Source: Streptomyces sp. RFCAC02
GTDB taxonomy: Bacteria; Actinomycetota; Actinomycetes; Streptomycetales; Streptomycetaceae
Length of the DNA stretch: 64,000 nucleotides
Reading direction: 5' to 3'
Assembly (NCBI RefSeq): GCF_004193175.1
Contig: NZ_SAUH01000001.1
Coordinates: 3,557,001-3,621,000 of the forward strand
The notes under the pieces were generated by a model, which was not told where the DNA came from, searched no databases, and worked only from the letters and a program-made list of their open reading frames with translations. A program made the position numbers and the translations under genes. How positions within the stretch are numbered: position 1 is the first letter of the stretch; the number at the start of each line of letters is the position of its first letter. This document shows positions 8,409 to 17,686 of this stretch, piece by piece.

Positions 8409-8503
8409 GCGGCGATCGTATCGGAGGGGGTCCCGCCCCTGTCACGGTGCTTCCGGATGCTGAGATGTGCTCGTCCGCCATGTGGGACGGACGGTGGGGC
8501 CCG

Positions 8504-9226
8504 TCAGCCGAGGGTCAGATGGCTGCCCGAGATCTCCGCGACGAGGCCCTCCTCGGTGGGCACCAGGCCGGTCAGCTCAAGGCCCTGGGGCAGGTCGTCG
8601 ACGGAGCGGGGGGTGCCGAGCTGCTCCTCGGCCAGGGCACGCGTGTCCACCCCGGCGACCTCCGGGATGTCGTTCTCGTCCACGTCGAGGGTGACCTGGC
8701 CGTCGGCCACGGTGATCTCACCGGGGATGTCGCCGATGTCCAGCTTCTGGCCCAGCACGGTGGTCGTCACGACGAGGGTGACCTTGCCCTCCTCGCCGCC
8801 GTAGGCGACCTCGACCCCGAAGCCGTTCGACTCGGCGCCGAGCGTCTCGCCGTAGACGCGCGTCAGCTCCTCGTAGCTGACGACCCCGTGGCCGGTGGCG
8901 CGGTCGGCGACGGCGCCGCTGAAGTCGCTCTCCACCTCGATGTCCCGCAGCTCGACCTCCAGGTCGGTCACCGTCAGCACATTGCCGTCGACGGTCGCCT
9001 CGTAGGAGTCCATGCCGAGGTCCACGTGCGGCAGCTCACGGCTCAGCGCCTGGGTGAGGAACGGGAACCCCTGGATCTTCACGCTCGGGTCCTCCGTCAG
9101 CCCGTACGTGTCGCGCACCTGGGAGCCGACCTCGCCCTCCGCGTACGAGACGGCCACGCGGTCGGCCACGATGCCCAGGACCACCAGCACACCGACGATG
9201 ATCAGACTTATTCGCAGTGCGCGCAT
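8504..9226 (-). CDS. DUF2993 (LmeA-like) membrane-anchored protein
   Basis: A 240-aa protein with an N-terminal membrane segment (residues 5-24, ISLIIVGVLVVLGIVAD) and an extracytoplasmic DUF2993 domain. The domain start GSQVRDTYGLTEDPSVKIQG and the phrase GFPFLTQAL are typical. Mycobacterial LmeA of this family binds phospholipid and supports lipomannan maturation; the streptomycete role is unknown. It appears monocistronic. Confidence 0.83.
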   Translation of the reverse strand: MRALRISLIIVGVLVVLGIVADRVAVSYAEGEVGSQVRDTYGLTEDPSVKIQGFPFLTQALSRELPHVDLGMDSYEATVDGNVLTVTDLEVELRDIEVESDFSGAVADRATGHGVVSYEELTRVYGETLGAESNGFGVEVAYGGEEGKVTLVVTTTVLGQKLDIGDIPGEITVADGQVTLDVDENDIPEVAGVDTRALAEEQLGTPRSVDDLPQGLELTGLVPTEEGLVAEISGSHLTLG

Positions 9227-9357
9227 GGGCCGGCCCCCGGGATGGTCTGTGGTGCGAACGATGGTGAGCGTAGCGGCTGCGACGGACCGGACGGTCCGCC
9301 GGGCGCGCTTGCAGCACGGACGTTACACGCGCCGCCGGGCCGCCCGGCACGGCTCGG

Positions 9358-10143
9358 TCACTCCAGCAACCACCTGACCAGCGGGTACACCGCGGGCGCC
9401 GCGGCCGTGAGCGGCAGCGCCACCCCGGCCGTGAAGTGCACGAAGCGGGACGGGAAGTCGTAACTCGCCACACGCAGCCCGATCAGCGCCGCGACGCCGC
9501 CCGCGGCCGCGAACGCGACCGCCTCCTGCCCGAGGTCCGACACGCGGTCGGCCGCCACGCCCGCGCCGGCCGCCGCGGCGAGCGCCGCCACGAACGACAG
9601 GACCGGCACCGGCACGGCCCGCAGCAGCGTCGCCGCCGCCACGCCCGCGGCCGTCGCGGCCACGGCGCCGCCCGAGAGCCCGGCCGCCGCCAGGTGCCCG
9701 CCCGCCACGACCGTCAGCACGGTGGACGCGGCGGTCGCCGTCAGCGAGTCGAGCCGCTCGTCCGCCGACCCGCGGTGCCGCAGCTGCAGGATCAGGATCA
9801 GCGCGAACCAGGCGCCGAGCACCCCCGTCAGCGCCTCCGGCAGCCGGTCGTCGGGGGCGAGCAGCAGCGCCGCGTCCGCCGCGAGACCGCCGGCGAACGC
9901 CAGCGCGATCCCCTGGCGCGCCGGCCACATGCCGTTCAGCCGGAACCAGCCGGCGGCCGTCACCGCCTGGAGCAGGACGACGGCGGGCAGCGCCGCGGCC
10001 TGCCCGAGCGGCGCCGTCGCCGCCAGCGCGGCCGCGAGGACCGCCGTCAGCGCCGCGGGGGCCGCGCCCGGCGCGATGATCGGGGACCGCGCCCGGTGCC
10101 GGCGCGGCGGTGCCGGGGGAGCCACCCCCGCCTGCGCCGTCAC
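9358..10143 (-). CDS. multi-pass membrane protein of unknown function
   Basis: A 261-aa Ala-rich hydrophobic protein with roughly seven to eight predicted transmembrane helices, the first after a basic N terminus (PPRRHRARS). The GTG start at 10143 overlaps the stop of the MoaD-like gene (GTGA), so the two are translationally coupled. No catalytic motif is recognised. The pairing with a small ubiquitin-like sulfur carrier hints at a linked role, but no pathway is evident. Confidence 0.8.
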   Translation of the reverse strand: MTAQAGVAPPAPPRRHRARSPIIAPGAAPAALTAVLAAALAATAPLGQAAALPAVVLLQAVTAAGWFRLNGMWPARQGIALAFAGGLAADAALLLAPDDRLPEALTGVLGAWFALILILQLRHRGSADERLDSLTATAASTVLTVVAGGHLAAAGLSGGAVAATAAGVAAATLLRAVPVPVLSFVAALAAAAGAGVAADRVSDLGQEAVAFAAAGGVAALIGLRVASYDFPSRFVHFTAGVALPLTAAAPAVYPLVRWLLE

Positions 10144-10406
10144 CGCGCACCGCCGGCGAACGGCGGGAGGACCTCGACGGTCGCGCCGTCCGGCAGCCGC
10201 ACGCTGTCGTGCGTTCCGCGGCCGACCTGCTCGCCGTCCACCAGGAAGGAGCAGCGCAGCAGCACCCGCTCGAACTCGGGCCGGTCGGCGTGCCGCCGCC
10301 GGGCCGCGTCCAGGGCGCCGGCGAGCGTCGTGGCCTCGTACCCCTCCTCGGCCGTACCGGCCGCGGCCTTCGCCGCCGCCCAGTACCGGATCGTGCCGCT
10401 GGCCAT
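10140..10406 (-). CDS. MoaD/ThiS-family small sulfur-carrier-like protein
   Basis: An 88-aa beta-grasp protein. The start MASGTIRYWAAAKAAAG is MoaD-like (xIRYWAAAK), and the C terminus VEVLPPFAGGAR has the Gly-Gly pair used for adenylation and thiocarboxylate formation, but with Ala-Arg after it. Such a tail would have to be removed or the protein is not a classical carrier. GGAGG lies four bases before the ATG at 10406. It overlaps the downstream membrane gene by four bases. Confidence 0.82.
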   Translation of the reverse strand: MASGTIRYWAAAKAAAGTAEEGYEATTLAGALDAARRRHADRPEFERVLLRCSFLVDGEQVGRGTHDSVRLPDGATVEVLPPFAGGAR

Positions 10407-10672
10407 CGGGCCTCCGCTTCCTTCTCGGTCTTCCGTCTGCTGCCTGCCGCCGTATCGGGCCGCCGCACCATGATGGCCCCCCGCGCGGGGGCGCCGTGGC
10501 ACCCGCTGCGCGAACGGGGAGTGACATGCGCCCGTGCGCCCGGCGAAATGTTTCGGTTATGCTGCTCGGCAAGCAGGACCCGGGCATCGATGCCGTCGAG
10601 GGTCCTTTCGTGCTTTACGGGCAGAGCCGCTCGATCGTCCCTCGCAAGGACTGAGGAAGGAACGCCCCCGAC

Positions 10673-11431
10673 ATGAGCTCGCTGCTTCTCCTGACCAACG
10701 CCCTCCAGCCCTCCTCCCACGTCCTGCCCGCACTCGAGCTGCTCCTGCACAACGTCCGGGTCGCCCCCGCCGAGGGGCCCGCCCTCGTGGACGCCCCCAG
10801 CTCCGACGTGATCCTGATCGACGGCCGCAAGGACCTGCCGCAGGTGCGTTCCCTGTGCCAGCTCCTGCGCTCCACGGGACCCGGCTGCCCGCTGCTGCTC
10901 ATCGTCACCGAGGGCGGCCTCGCCGCCGTCACCGCCGACTGGGGCGTGGACGACGTGGTGCTGGACACGGCGGGACCCGCGGAGGTCGAGGCGCGGCTGC
11001 GGCTCGCGACGGGGCGCCGGCAGCTCTCGGCTGACGACAGCCCGATGGAGATCCGCAACGGCGACCTGTCCGTGGACGAGGCGACGTACAGCGCGAAGCT
11101 GAAGGGCCGGGTCCTCGACCTGACGTTCAAGGAGTTCGAGCTGCTGAAGTACCTGGCGCAGCACCCGGGCCGTGTCTTCACGCGCGCGCAGCTCCTCCAG
11201 GAGGTCTGGGGCTACGACTACTTCGGCGGCACCCGCACGGTCGACGTGCACGTACGGCGGCTGCGGGCGAAGCTCGGCCCCGAGCACGAGGCGCTGATCG
11301 GCACCGTGCGCAACGTCGGCTACCGCTTCGTCGTTCCCGAGAAGGAGAAGCCGGCCGAGGACAGCCACGCGCGCGCCGTCACGCGCGAGGCGGAGCAGCT
11401 CGTCAAGGAGGCAGCGGCCCGGCGGAGTTGA
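10673..11431 (+). CDS. glnR: nitrogen master regulator GlnR
   Basis: A 252-aa OmpR-like regulator with an atypical receiver domain (1-120) and a C-terminal winged helix (about 125-225). The start [20 protein letters not shown] and the block [20 protein letters not shown] are those of streptomycete GlnR, which controls glnA, amtB, nirB and other nitrogen genes. Asp50 (VILIDGR) is retained, but the acidic phosphorylation pocket of ordinary receivers is absent, so it is an orphan regulator with no kinase nearby. A GAGGAAGGA site precedes the ATG. The charged C-terminal tail is variable in the family. Confidence 0.93.
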   Translation: MSSLLLLTNALQPSSHVLPALELLLHNVRVAPAEGPALVDAPSSDVILIDGRKDLPQVRSLCQLLRSTGPGCPLLLIVTEGGLAAVTADWGVDDVVLDTAGPAEVEARLRLATGRRQLSADDSPMEIRNGDLSVDEATYSAKLKGRVLDLTFKEFELLKYLAQHPGRVFTRAQLLQEVWGYDYFGGTRTVDVHVRRLRAKLGPEHEALIGTVRNVGYRFVVPEKEKPAEDSHARAVTREAEQLVKEAAARRS

Positions 11432-11491
11432 CCGGCGTCCAGTGGGCGGAACCCGGTACCGGGCCGCCTGCTGCGCGCGTAGACTCCGCCT

Positions 11492-12508
11492 GTGGCCAAG
11501 GTGACACGGGACGATGTGGCGAGGCTGGCGGGGACGTCGACCGCCGTCGTCAGCTATGTCATCAACAACGGGCCGCGCCCTGTGGCGGCGGCCACGCGCG
11601 AGCGGGTGCTCGCCGCGATCAAGGAGCTGGGGTACCGCCCCGACCGGGTCGCGCAGGCGATGGCCTCGCAGCGCACCGACCTCATCGGTCTCATCGTCCC
11701 GGACGCGCGGCAGCCGTTCTTCGCGGAGATGGCGCACGCGGTCGAGCAGGCCGCGGCCGAGCGCGGGAAGATGGTCCTCGTCGGGAACTCCGACTACCGC
11801 GAGGAGCGCGAGGTCCACTACCTGCGGGCGTTCCTCGGGATGCGGGTGTCGGGCCTCGTGCTGATCAGCTCGGGGCCGAGCGAGGGCGCCGCCGTCGAGA
11901 TCGACGCGTGGGACGCCCGCGTGGTGCTGCTGCACCGCCGGCCCGACGCCATCGACGACGTGGCCGTCGTCCTGGACGACATCGGCGGCGCGCAGCAGCT
12001 CGTGCGGCACCTGCTGGTCGACCACGGCTGCCGGTACGTCGCCTGCATGGGCGGCCTCGACTCCACGCCCGAGTCGGGCGACCCGGTCACCGACCACGTG
12101 ACGGGGTGGCGCCGCGCGATGGCGGAGGCCGGCGTCCACACGGAGGGCCGGCTCGTCCTGTCCCCGTACAACCGGTACGACTCCTACCGCGTCGCCCTCG
12201 ACCTGCTGGCCGGCCCCGACCGGCCGCCGGCGATCTTCTGCGCCACGGACGACCAGGCGATCGGCGTCCTGCGGGCGGCGCGCGAGCTGCGGATCGACGT
12301 GCCGGGCGAGCTGGCCGTCGCCGGGTTCGACGACGTGAAGGAGGCGGCGCTCACCGATCCGCCGCTCACCACGGTCGGGTCCGACCGCGAGGCGATGGCG
12401 CGCGCGGCGCTCGACCTGGCCATCGGCGACCAGGACGAGCCGGTGGGGGAGCGGCTGCGGCAGTTCCCGGTGGCGCTGCGGCTGCGCAGGTCGTGCGGCT
12501 GCCCGTGA
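11492..12508 (+). CDS. LacI-family transcriptional regulator
   Basis: A 338-aa regulator: N-terminal LacI helix-turn-helix ([20 protein letters not shown], residues 4-23), hinge, and periplasmic-binding-protein-like effector domain (from about LIGLIVPD, residue 64). The C terminus ends in RSCGCP. The GTG start at 11492 is the only good start near the HTH. The ligand is not evident and there is no adjacent sugar transport operon; it stands between glnR and the protease gene. Confidence 0.9.
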   Translation: MAKVTRDDVARLAGTSTAVVSYVINNGPRPVAAATRERVLAAIKELGYRPDRVAQAMASQRTDLIGLIVPDARQPFFAEMAHAVEQAAAERGKMVLVGNSDYREEREVHYLRAFLGMRVSGLVLISSGPSEGAAVEIDAWDARVVLLHRRPDAIDDVAVVLDDIGGAQQLVRHLLVDHGCRYVACMGGLDSTPESGDPVTDHVTGWRRAMAEAGVHTEGRLVLSPYNRYDSYRVALDLLAGPDRPPAIFCATDDQAIGVLRAARELRIDVPGELAVAGFDDVKEAALTDPPLTTVGSDREAMARAALDLAIGDQDEPVGERLRQFPVALRLRRSCGCP

Positions 12509-12589
12509 CGGCGGGGCGCCGGCGGATCCGCAGGGGATTCTGAGGCACGGCTCAGATTCCTCTCATGTTGCGGCCGCAGAGTCGGTGGC

Positions 12590-13705
12590 ATGAGCGACGA
12601 ACACGTGTACAAGCCGATTCCCCTGCACCCCCGGCAGGACACCGACCGCTCGGAGCGGTACACGTCCGAGCCGTACCAGGAGCCGTACCAGCAGTACGGC
12701 CACCAGGAGACGTACGGCGCGTACGGCGCGTACCCGCCGGTCCCCCCGCCGCCGCCCGTGCCCCCGGTGCCGGAGTACGCCCCGATCGGGGAGGCGCCCG
12801 AGCACCGCGGGAAGCGGCGCGGGCGGGCGGGCAGGCCGGCGGCGCTGCTGGCGGCGGTGGCGATCGTCGCGGCGGCGGTCGGCGGCGGCACGGCGACGCT
12901 GCTCGACGGTTCGGACGGCGGCACCTCGGCGTCCGGGTCGGTCACGGGCACCTCGGTGTCCGAGCAGGTGGACGGCACGATCGCCTCCGTCGCCGCGGCC
13001 GTGAGCCCGAGCGTCGTGGAGATCTCGACGGGCAGCGCCACCGGGTCCGGCGTCATCCTGTCCTCGGACGGGCAGATCGTCACCAACAACCATGTGATCG
13101 CCGACGCGGGCGGCTCCGGGATCGAGATCACGTTCAGCGACGGTTCGACGGCGAGCGCCACGGTGACCGGCACGGACCCGGACAGCGATCTGGCGCTCAT
13201 CCAGGCCGAGGACGTGAGCGGTCTCCAGGCCGCGACGCTGGGCGACTCCGACAGCGTGGCGGTGGGCGACGAGGTCGTGGCGATCGGCTCGCCCGAGGGC
13301 CTGACCGGCACGGTGACCAGCGGTATCGTCTCGGCGCTCGACCGCGAGGTGACCGTGGCCAAGGAGGACAGCGGCAGCAGCAGCAGCGGCAGCGGCGGGT
13401 TCGGGGGCCAGGGCGGCCAGAGCGGCGGCCAGGAGTGGCCGTTCGAGTTCGGCGGCGGCCAGTACAACGGCGACGTCGGCTCGTCCACCACGACCTACCG
13501 CGCGATCCAGACCGACGCCTCGCTGAACCCGGGCAACTCGGGCGGCGCGCTCGTCAACGCGGCGGGCGAGGTCGTCGGCATCAACTCCGCCATGTACTCG
13601 ACGTCGGAGGACTCGGGCAGCGCCGGCCTCGGCTTCGCGATCCCGTCCAACACGGTCATCGACGTCCTGTCCGACCTGGGCTTCTCCGCCGGCTCGGGCT
13701 CGTGA
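12590..13705 (+). CDS. HtrA-like trypsin-type serine protease without PDZ domain
   Basis: A 371-aa membrane-anchored protease. Residues 1-75 are cytoplasmic, rich in Tyr, Pro and Gln; one transmembrane helix lies about 83-100 (ALLAAVAIVAAAVGGG); the rest is an S1C protease domain. The triad is visible as NNHVI (His about 168), SDLAL (Asp about 200) and GNSGGAL (Ser about 315). A Gly/Ser-rich loop near 263-285 is unusual. The chain ends soon after the protease domain at GLGFAIPSN, so the C-terminal PDZ domain normal in HtrA is missing. The two-component pair follows 30 bases downstream. Confidence 0.9.
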   Translation: MSDEHVYKPIPLHPRQDTDRSERYTSEPYQEPYQQYGHQETYGAYGAYPPVPPPPPVPPVPEYAPIGEAPEHRGKRRGRAGRPAALLAAVAIVAAAVGGGTATLLDGSDGGTSASGSVTGTSVSEQVDGTIASVAAAVSPSVVEISTGSATGSGVILSSDGQIVTNNHVIADAGGSGIEITFSDGSTASATVTGTDPDSDLALIQAEDVSGLQAATLGDSDSVAVGDEVVAIGSPEGLTGTVTSGIVSALDREVTVAKEDSGSSSSGSGGFGGQGGQSGGQEWPFEFGGGQYNGDVGSSTTTYRAIQTDASLNPGNSGGALVNAAGEVVGINSAMYSTSEDSGSAGLGFAIPSNTVIDVLSDLGFSAGSGS

Positions 13706-13735
13706 CGCGGCAGTGCCCGGTGCGAGACTTGGTGC

Positions 13736-14452
13736 ATGAGTGACGGTGCCCGCGTGCTGATCGTGGATGACGAGCCCGCCGTACGGGAGGCCCTGCGGCG
13801 CAGCCTCGCCTTCGAGGGGTACGCCGTCGAGACGGCCGTCGACGGGATGGACGCGCTCGCGAAGCGCGACCTGTTCGATCCCGAGGCGATCGTCCTCGAC
13901 GTGCTGATGCCCCGGATGGACGGGCTGACCACGGCCCGCCGGCTGCGTTCCGCGCACGACCGGGTGCCGATCCTCATGCTGACCGCGCGCGACACCGTCG
14001 GCGACCGGGTGAGCGGCCTGGACGCGGGCGCCGACGATTACCTGGTGAAGCCGTTCGAGCTGGACGAGCTGCTGGCCCGCCTCCGCGCCCTGCTGCGGCG
14101 CAGCGCGTACGCCGTGCCCGGCGGCGCGGAGGCGGGCGCGGACGCCGGAGCGCCGCAGCAGCTCACCTTCGCCGACCTGCGGATGGACCCGGCGACGCGC
14201 GAGGTCGTGCGGGGCGAGCGGCGCATGGAACTGACGCGGACGGAGTTCACCCTGCTCGAACTGTTCCTCACGCACCCGCGCCAGGTCCTCACGCGCGAGC
14301 AGATCCTGCACGCCGTGTGGGGCTTCGACTACGAACCGTCGTCCAACTCCCTCGACGTCTACATCATGTACCTGCGCCGCAAGACCGAGGCCGGCCACGA
14401 GCCGCGCATCCTGCACACCGTCCGGGGCGTCGGCTACGTCCTGCGCACATGA
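13736..14452 (+). CDS. OmpR-family response regulator (MprA-like)
   Basis: A 238-aa regulator with a receiver domain (Asp11, Asp12, phospho-acceptor Asp55 in VLDVLMPR, Lys105 in DYLVKPF) and a C-terminal winged helix ending in the typical [12 protein letters not shown]. It lies 30 bases after the HtrA-like protease and overlaps its kinase by ATGA, so protease and two-component system likely respond together to envelope stress, as in mycobacterial MprAB-PepD. That role is inferred. Confidence 0.93.
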   Translation: MSDGARVLIVDDEPAVREALRRSLAFEGYAVETAVDGMDALAKRDLFDPEAIVLDVLMPRMDGLTTARRLRSAHDRVPILMLTARDTVGDRVSGLDAGADDYLVKPFELDELLARLRALLRRSAYAVPGGAEAGADAGAPQQLTFADLRMDPATREVVRGERRMELTRTEFTLLELFLTHPRQVLTREQILHAVWGFDYEPSSNSLDVYIMYLRRKTEAGHEPRILHTVRGVGYVLRT

Positions 14453-15918
14453 GGGGCGGCGCGCGGACGCGGTGGCGGTTCCGGCAGATGCCGCTGCGGT
14501 CGCGGCTCGCGCTGCTGACGTCGGTCGCGGTCGCGGTGGCGGTCGCGGTCTGCGCGGCGGCGGCGTGGTTCATCGTGCGGGACCAGTTGCGCGCGTCGCT
14601 CGACGACACCCTCATGGAGAACCGCGACGCGCCGATCCCCGGGCTGCAGGGGCAGTGCTGGTCGGAGGCGCCGGACGTCCCGGAGGACCGCCGGCTGCCG
14701 TCCTTCGGGAGCGTGCTGCAGATCGTCATGGCGTCCGGCGAGAGCTGCATCCTGAACGGCGAGACGACCGTCGAGGTGTCGGGGGACGACGTGGCGGTGG
14801 CGCAGCGGCGGCAGCCGCAGGCGCTGCACGACGCGGAGGGCGAGGACGGCCGGACGTACCGCGTCCTCACCTACCCGGTGCAGGGGGCGAGCCCGCCGGC
14901 CGCGGTGATGGTCGCCCGCCCGCTGGACGACGTGAACGGGCCGCTGCGGTCCCTCGCCCTCATCCTCACGCTCGTGGCGGGCGCCGGGGTGGTCGGCGCG
15001 ACCGGGGTGGGCGTCGCGCTCGCCCGTGCCGGGCTGCGCCCGGTGGACCGGCTGACCGGCGCCGTCGAGCACATCGCGCGCACCGAGGACCTGAACGTCC
15101 GCATCCCCGTCGAGGGCGACGACGAGATCGCGCGGCTGTCGCGCTCGTTCAACGCGATGACGGCGGCCCTGGCGTCGTCCCGCGCGCTCCAGCAGCGGCT
15201 GATCGCCGACGCGGGCCACGAGCTGCGGACCCCGCTGACGTCGCTGCGCACCAACATCGAGCTGCTCGCGCGGAGCGAGGAGACGGGCCGACCGCTCCCG
15301 GAGGCCGACCGGCGGCAGCTCCTCGCGTCGGTGACGGCGCAGCTCGGCGAGCTGGGTGTGCTGATCGGCGACCTGCAGGAGCTGTCCCGGCCCGAGCGGG
15401 CGGCGGGCAGCGGCCGGCTGGAGGTCGTCGGCCTGCACGATGTCGCGCAGCGCGCCGTCGCGCGGGCACGGCTGCGGGCGCACGGCATGACGCTGACGGC
15501 GGCGCTCGACCCCTGGTACGTCCGTGCGGAACCGGCCGGACTCGAACGCGCGGTGGTCAACCTCCTCGACAACGCGGTCAAATTCGGTGCCACGACGGAG
15601 GACGAGCGGGACCGCTCGGTCGAGATCACTCTCGCGGGGGGAGTCCTGCGCATCCGGGACCACGGTCCGGGCATCGCCGCCGACGACCTGCCGCACGTGT
15701 TCGAACGCTTCTGGCGGTCGCCGGGGGCGCGGAGCCTGCCCGGTTCCGGGCTCGGCCTGTCGATCGTGGCGAGGACCGTGCGCGAGTGCGGCGGCGACAT
15801 CACCCTGCGGCCGGCCGACGGCGGGGGCACGGAGGCCGTCCTGGCGCTCCCCGGCGCGGCCGTGCCACCACCGGAGACGGGACAGCCCCCGGCACTGCCC
15901 GGCCCCCCGGCGGGCTGA
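14449..15918 (+). CDS. sensor histidine kinase (MprB-like)
   Basis: A 489-aa kinase. Transmembrane helices at about 23-44 and 165-190 flank an extracytoplasmic sensor with two Cys (GQCWSEAP and ESCILNGE) that could form a disulfide. HAMP follows, then the phospho-acceptor box [16 protein letters not shown] (His about 256), and N, G1 and G2 boxes ([24 protein letters not shown]). The ATG at 14449 overlaps the response-regulator stop. The C terminus is Pro-rich. Confidence 0.93.
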   Translation: MRGGARTRWRFRQMPLRSRLALLTSVAVAVAVAVCAAAAWFIVRDQLRASLDDTLMENRDAPIPGLQGQCWSEAPDVPEDRRLPSFGSVLQIVMASGESCILNGETTVEVSGDDVAVAQRRQPQALHDAEGEDGRTYRVLTYPVQGASPPAAVMVARPLDDVNGPLRSLALILTLVAGAGVVGATGVGVALARAGLRPVDRLTGAVEHIARTEDLNVRIPVEGDDEIARLSRSFNAMTAALASSRALQQRLIADAGHELRTPLTSLRTNIELLARSEETGRPLPEADRRQLLASVTAQLGELGVLIGDLQELSRPERAAGSGRLEVVGLHDVAQRAVARARLRAHGMTLTAALDPWYVRAEPAGLERAVVNLLDNAVKFGATTEDERDRSVEITLAGGVLRIRDHGPGIAADDLPHVFERFWRSPGARSLPGSGLGLSIVARTVRECGGDITLRPADGGGTEAVLALPGAAVPPPETGQPPALPGPPAG

Positions 15919-15931
15919 GCCGGCGGACGGG

Positions 15932-16465
15932 TCAGGGCCGGACGGTCTCGCGGACGGTGGCGCCGGGGTCCGCGCACTTCTCCGCGTGGTCGCCGTCGCA
16001 GGGCGCGCACGTCCCGTCCTCCTGGAGCCGGATCGGGCCGCAGCCGCCCGACTCGGCGAGCACGTCGTACGGGTTGGCGAGCATGCAGCTCTCCAGCGAC
16101 AGGCAGCCGCAGCCGATGCAGTCGGTCAGGCCGTCCCGCAGCCGGACCATCCGCCGGATGCGGGCGTCCAGGTCGGCCCGCCAGCCCGCCGAGACGCGCG
16201 CCCAGTCGTCGCGGGTCGGGGTGCGGCCCTCGGGCAGCCGCTCCAGCGCCTCCCGGATCACGCCCAGCGGCATCCCCACGTTCTGCGAGACGCGGATGAA
16301 CGCCACGCGGCGCAGCATGTCGCGCGGGTACCGGCGCTGGTTGCCCGAGGTGCGGCGGCTGCTGATCAGCCCCTGCTCCTCGTAGAACCGCAGGGCGGAC
16401 GGGGCGACACCGCTGCGCTGCGCGAGCTGCCCGATCGTCAGCTCCTTCGCGATCACGCTCGTCAT
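15932..16465 (-). CDS. soxR: redox-sensing MerR-family activator SoxR
   Basis: A 177-aa MerR-type regulator: winged helix (ELTIGQLAQRSGVAPSALRFYEE), dimer helix, then the [2Fe-2S] cluster motif C116-x2-C119-x-C121-x5-C127 (CIGCGCLSLESC), the SoxR signature. Streptomyces SoxR responds to redox-cycling compounds, including its own pigments, and activates oxidoreductase and efflux genes. Further Cys in the C-terminal tail (ESGGCG, GTCAPCDGD) are common in actinobacterial SoxR. It is convergent with the kinase gene. A probable target is the quinone reductase at 45014-46036, which has a SoxR-type promoter. Confidence 0.93.
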   Translation of the reverse strand: MTSVIAKELTIGQLAQRSGVAPSALRFYEEQGLISSRRTSGNQRRYPRDMLRRVAFIRVSQNVGMPLGVIREALERLPEGRTPTRDDWARVSAGWRADLDARIRRMVRLRDGLTDCIGCGCLSLESCMLANPYDVLAESGGCGPIRLQEDGTCAPCDGDHAEKCADPGATVRETVRP

Positions 16466-16526
16466 ACGGCCAGCCTAGCCGCGAACCCGGCGGCCGCCCC
16501 GGGGCGCCGGGACCTGTCCTGGCGCT

Positions 16527-16689
16527 AGGGTCTGTCCGGCGGGTCCCGGCGCGGGCTCGCGGCGTCGGATGCGGTGTGTCGCGAGGCGCCGGATCGCAGC
16601 TCATGCCCGTCGTGTCCGCGCGATGCGGCAACGCGGCGAGGTGCCGTGGCCGGCGTCGCGGGACAGGCAGGATCCGCCGGACAGACCCT
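16527..16689. mobile_element. MITE-like inverted-repeat element, copy A
   Basis: A 163-base element with terminal inverted repeats: AGGGTCTGTCCGGCGGGTC on the left and its near-exact complement (GATCCGCCGGACAGACCCT) on the right. CTAG overlaps the left end; the right end reads CCTGG, so the second CTAG is lost or absent. The same 163-base unit recurs at 59081-59243 in the opposite orientation. It contains no coding capacity. It lies between soxR and the phosphopantetheinyl transferase gene. Confidence 0.8.
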
Positions 16690-17019
16690 GGCGTGGGCGG
16701 CGGCAGTCGTGGAGGGGGAGCAGCGGATGGGCCGACGACCGGCCGCCGGGGAGGCGGCGCCACCGGTGACGTACGGGGTGCGGTGCGCCCGCCCGCGCGG
16801 ACCGGTGCCCGGCGGACGGAGCGCGGCGCCGGCACCTCGGTCCGGGCCGGGCCGCGCCGGTGCCGGATGCCGGACGTCGCCACGGGTGTCACCGCTCGCC
16901 GCTCCGTCCGGTCCCGGACCCTCGGGTGGCGGGTGTGCGGCCGGGCGGGAGCGTGTGACCCCGGTCGCCCGGACCGCCCGGCGGGCACGGCCGCTGCCCG
17001 GTCCGCCGGCGGTGGCCGC
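16690..17019. other. gap upstream of phosphopantetheinyl transferase
   Basis: About 330 GC-rich bases after MITE copy A. The transferase frame remains open through it, but the translation is low-complexity Arg/Pro/Gly without family similarity, so I treat it as non-coding. I see no convincing promoter, repeat or RNA. Confidence 0.5.
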
Positions 17020-17676
17020 GTGAGCGGGCCGCTCGCGCGCCTGGTCGGGGCGCCGGCCGAGACGGCCGAGACGTTCGGCGACCCGCCGGGCGAGCCGGAC
17101 CTGTTCCCCGCCGAGGCGGCGGCCGTCGCACGCGCTGTCCCGAAACGGCGCGCGGAGTACGCCACGGTGCGCGCCTGCGCCCGTACGGCCCTCGCACGGC
17201 TCGGCGCACCACGCGTCCCCCTGCTCCCCGGCGAACGCGGCGCGCCCGGCTGGCCCCCCGGCTTCGTCGGCAGCATGACCCACTGCGCCGGCTACCGCGG
17301 CGCCGCCGTCGCCCGCGCCGCCGACCTCGCGGGGATCGGCATCGACGCCGAACCGGCCGACCCCCTCCCCGACCCGGGCATCCTGCCGCTGATCTCCCTC
17401 CCCGAGGAGCGCGCGATGCTCACCGAGCTGGCCGCCCGGCGGCCCGGCGTCGCGTGGGACCGCCTGCTCTTCTCGGCCAAGGAGAGCGTCTACAAGGCGT
17501 GGTTCCCCCTCACCCGCCGCTGGCTCGACTTCGGCGAGGCCGGCATCACGATCGACCCGGACACCGGGACGTTCACGGCGCGGCTGCTGCCCGAGGACGC
17601 GCCGCTGCGGACGTTCCCCGGCCGGTGGACGGCCGGCGGCGGGCTGCTGCTCACCGCCGTCGTCCTGCCGGCCTGA
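17020..17676 (+). CDS. 4'-phosphopantetheinyl transferase (Sfp/EntD type)
   Basis: A 218-aa enzyme that transfers phosphopantetheine from CoA to carrier proteins of fatty acid, polyketide or non-ribosomal peptide synthases. The magnesium motif reads GIGIDAEPAD (Asp109, Glu111) and the second motif FSAKESVYKAW lies near residue 155. VGSMTHCAGYRGAAVA is typical for the EntD-like subgroup. Start taken at the GTG at 17020, which gives the usual length; the frame is open further upstream without family similarity. The 3' end is 10 bases from the convergent nucleotidase gene. Confidence 0.88.
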   Translation: MSGPLARLVGAPAETAETFGDPPGEPDLFPAEAAAVARAVPKRRAEYATVRACARTALARLGAPRVPLLPGERGAPGWPPGFVGSMTHCAGYRGAAVARAADLAGIGIDAEPADPLPDPGILPLISLPEERAMLTELAARRPGVAWDRLLFSAKESVYKAWFPLTRRWLDFGEAGITIDPDTGTFTARLLPEDAPLRTFPGRWTAGGGLLLTAVVLPA

Positions 17677-17686
17677 TCCGTCCCTG

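Noticed and set aside
9323..12139. Long minus-strand open frame across glnR and the LacI regulator
   Set aside because: It runs antisense to well-recognised genes and shows no domain.
16576..17019. Upstream extension of the phosphopantetheinyl transferase frame
   Set aside because: It crosses the MITE and translates to Arg/Pro/Gly-rich sequence; the transferase has full family length from 17020.
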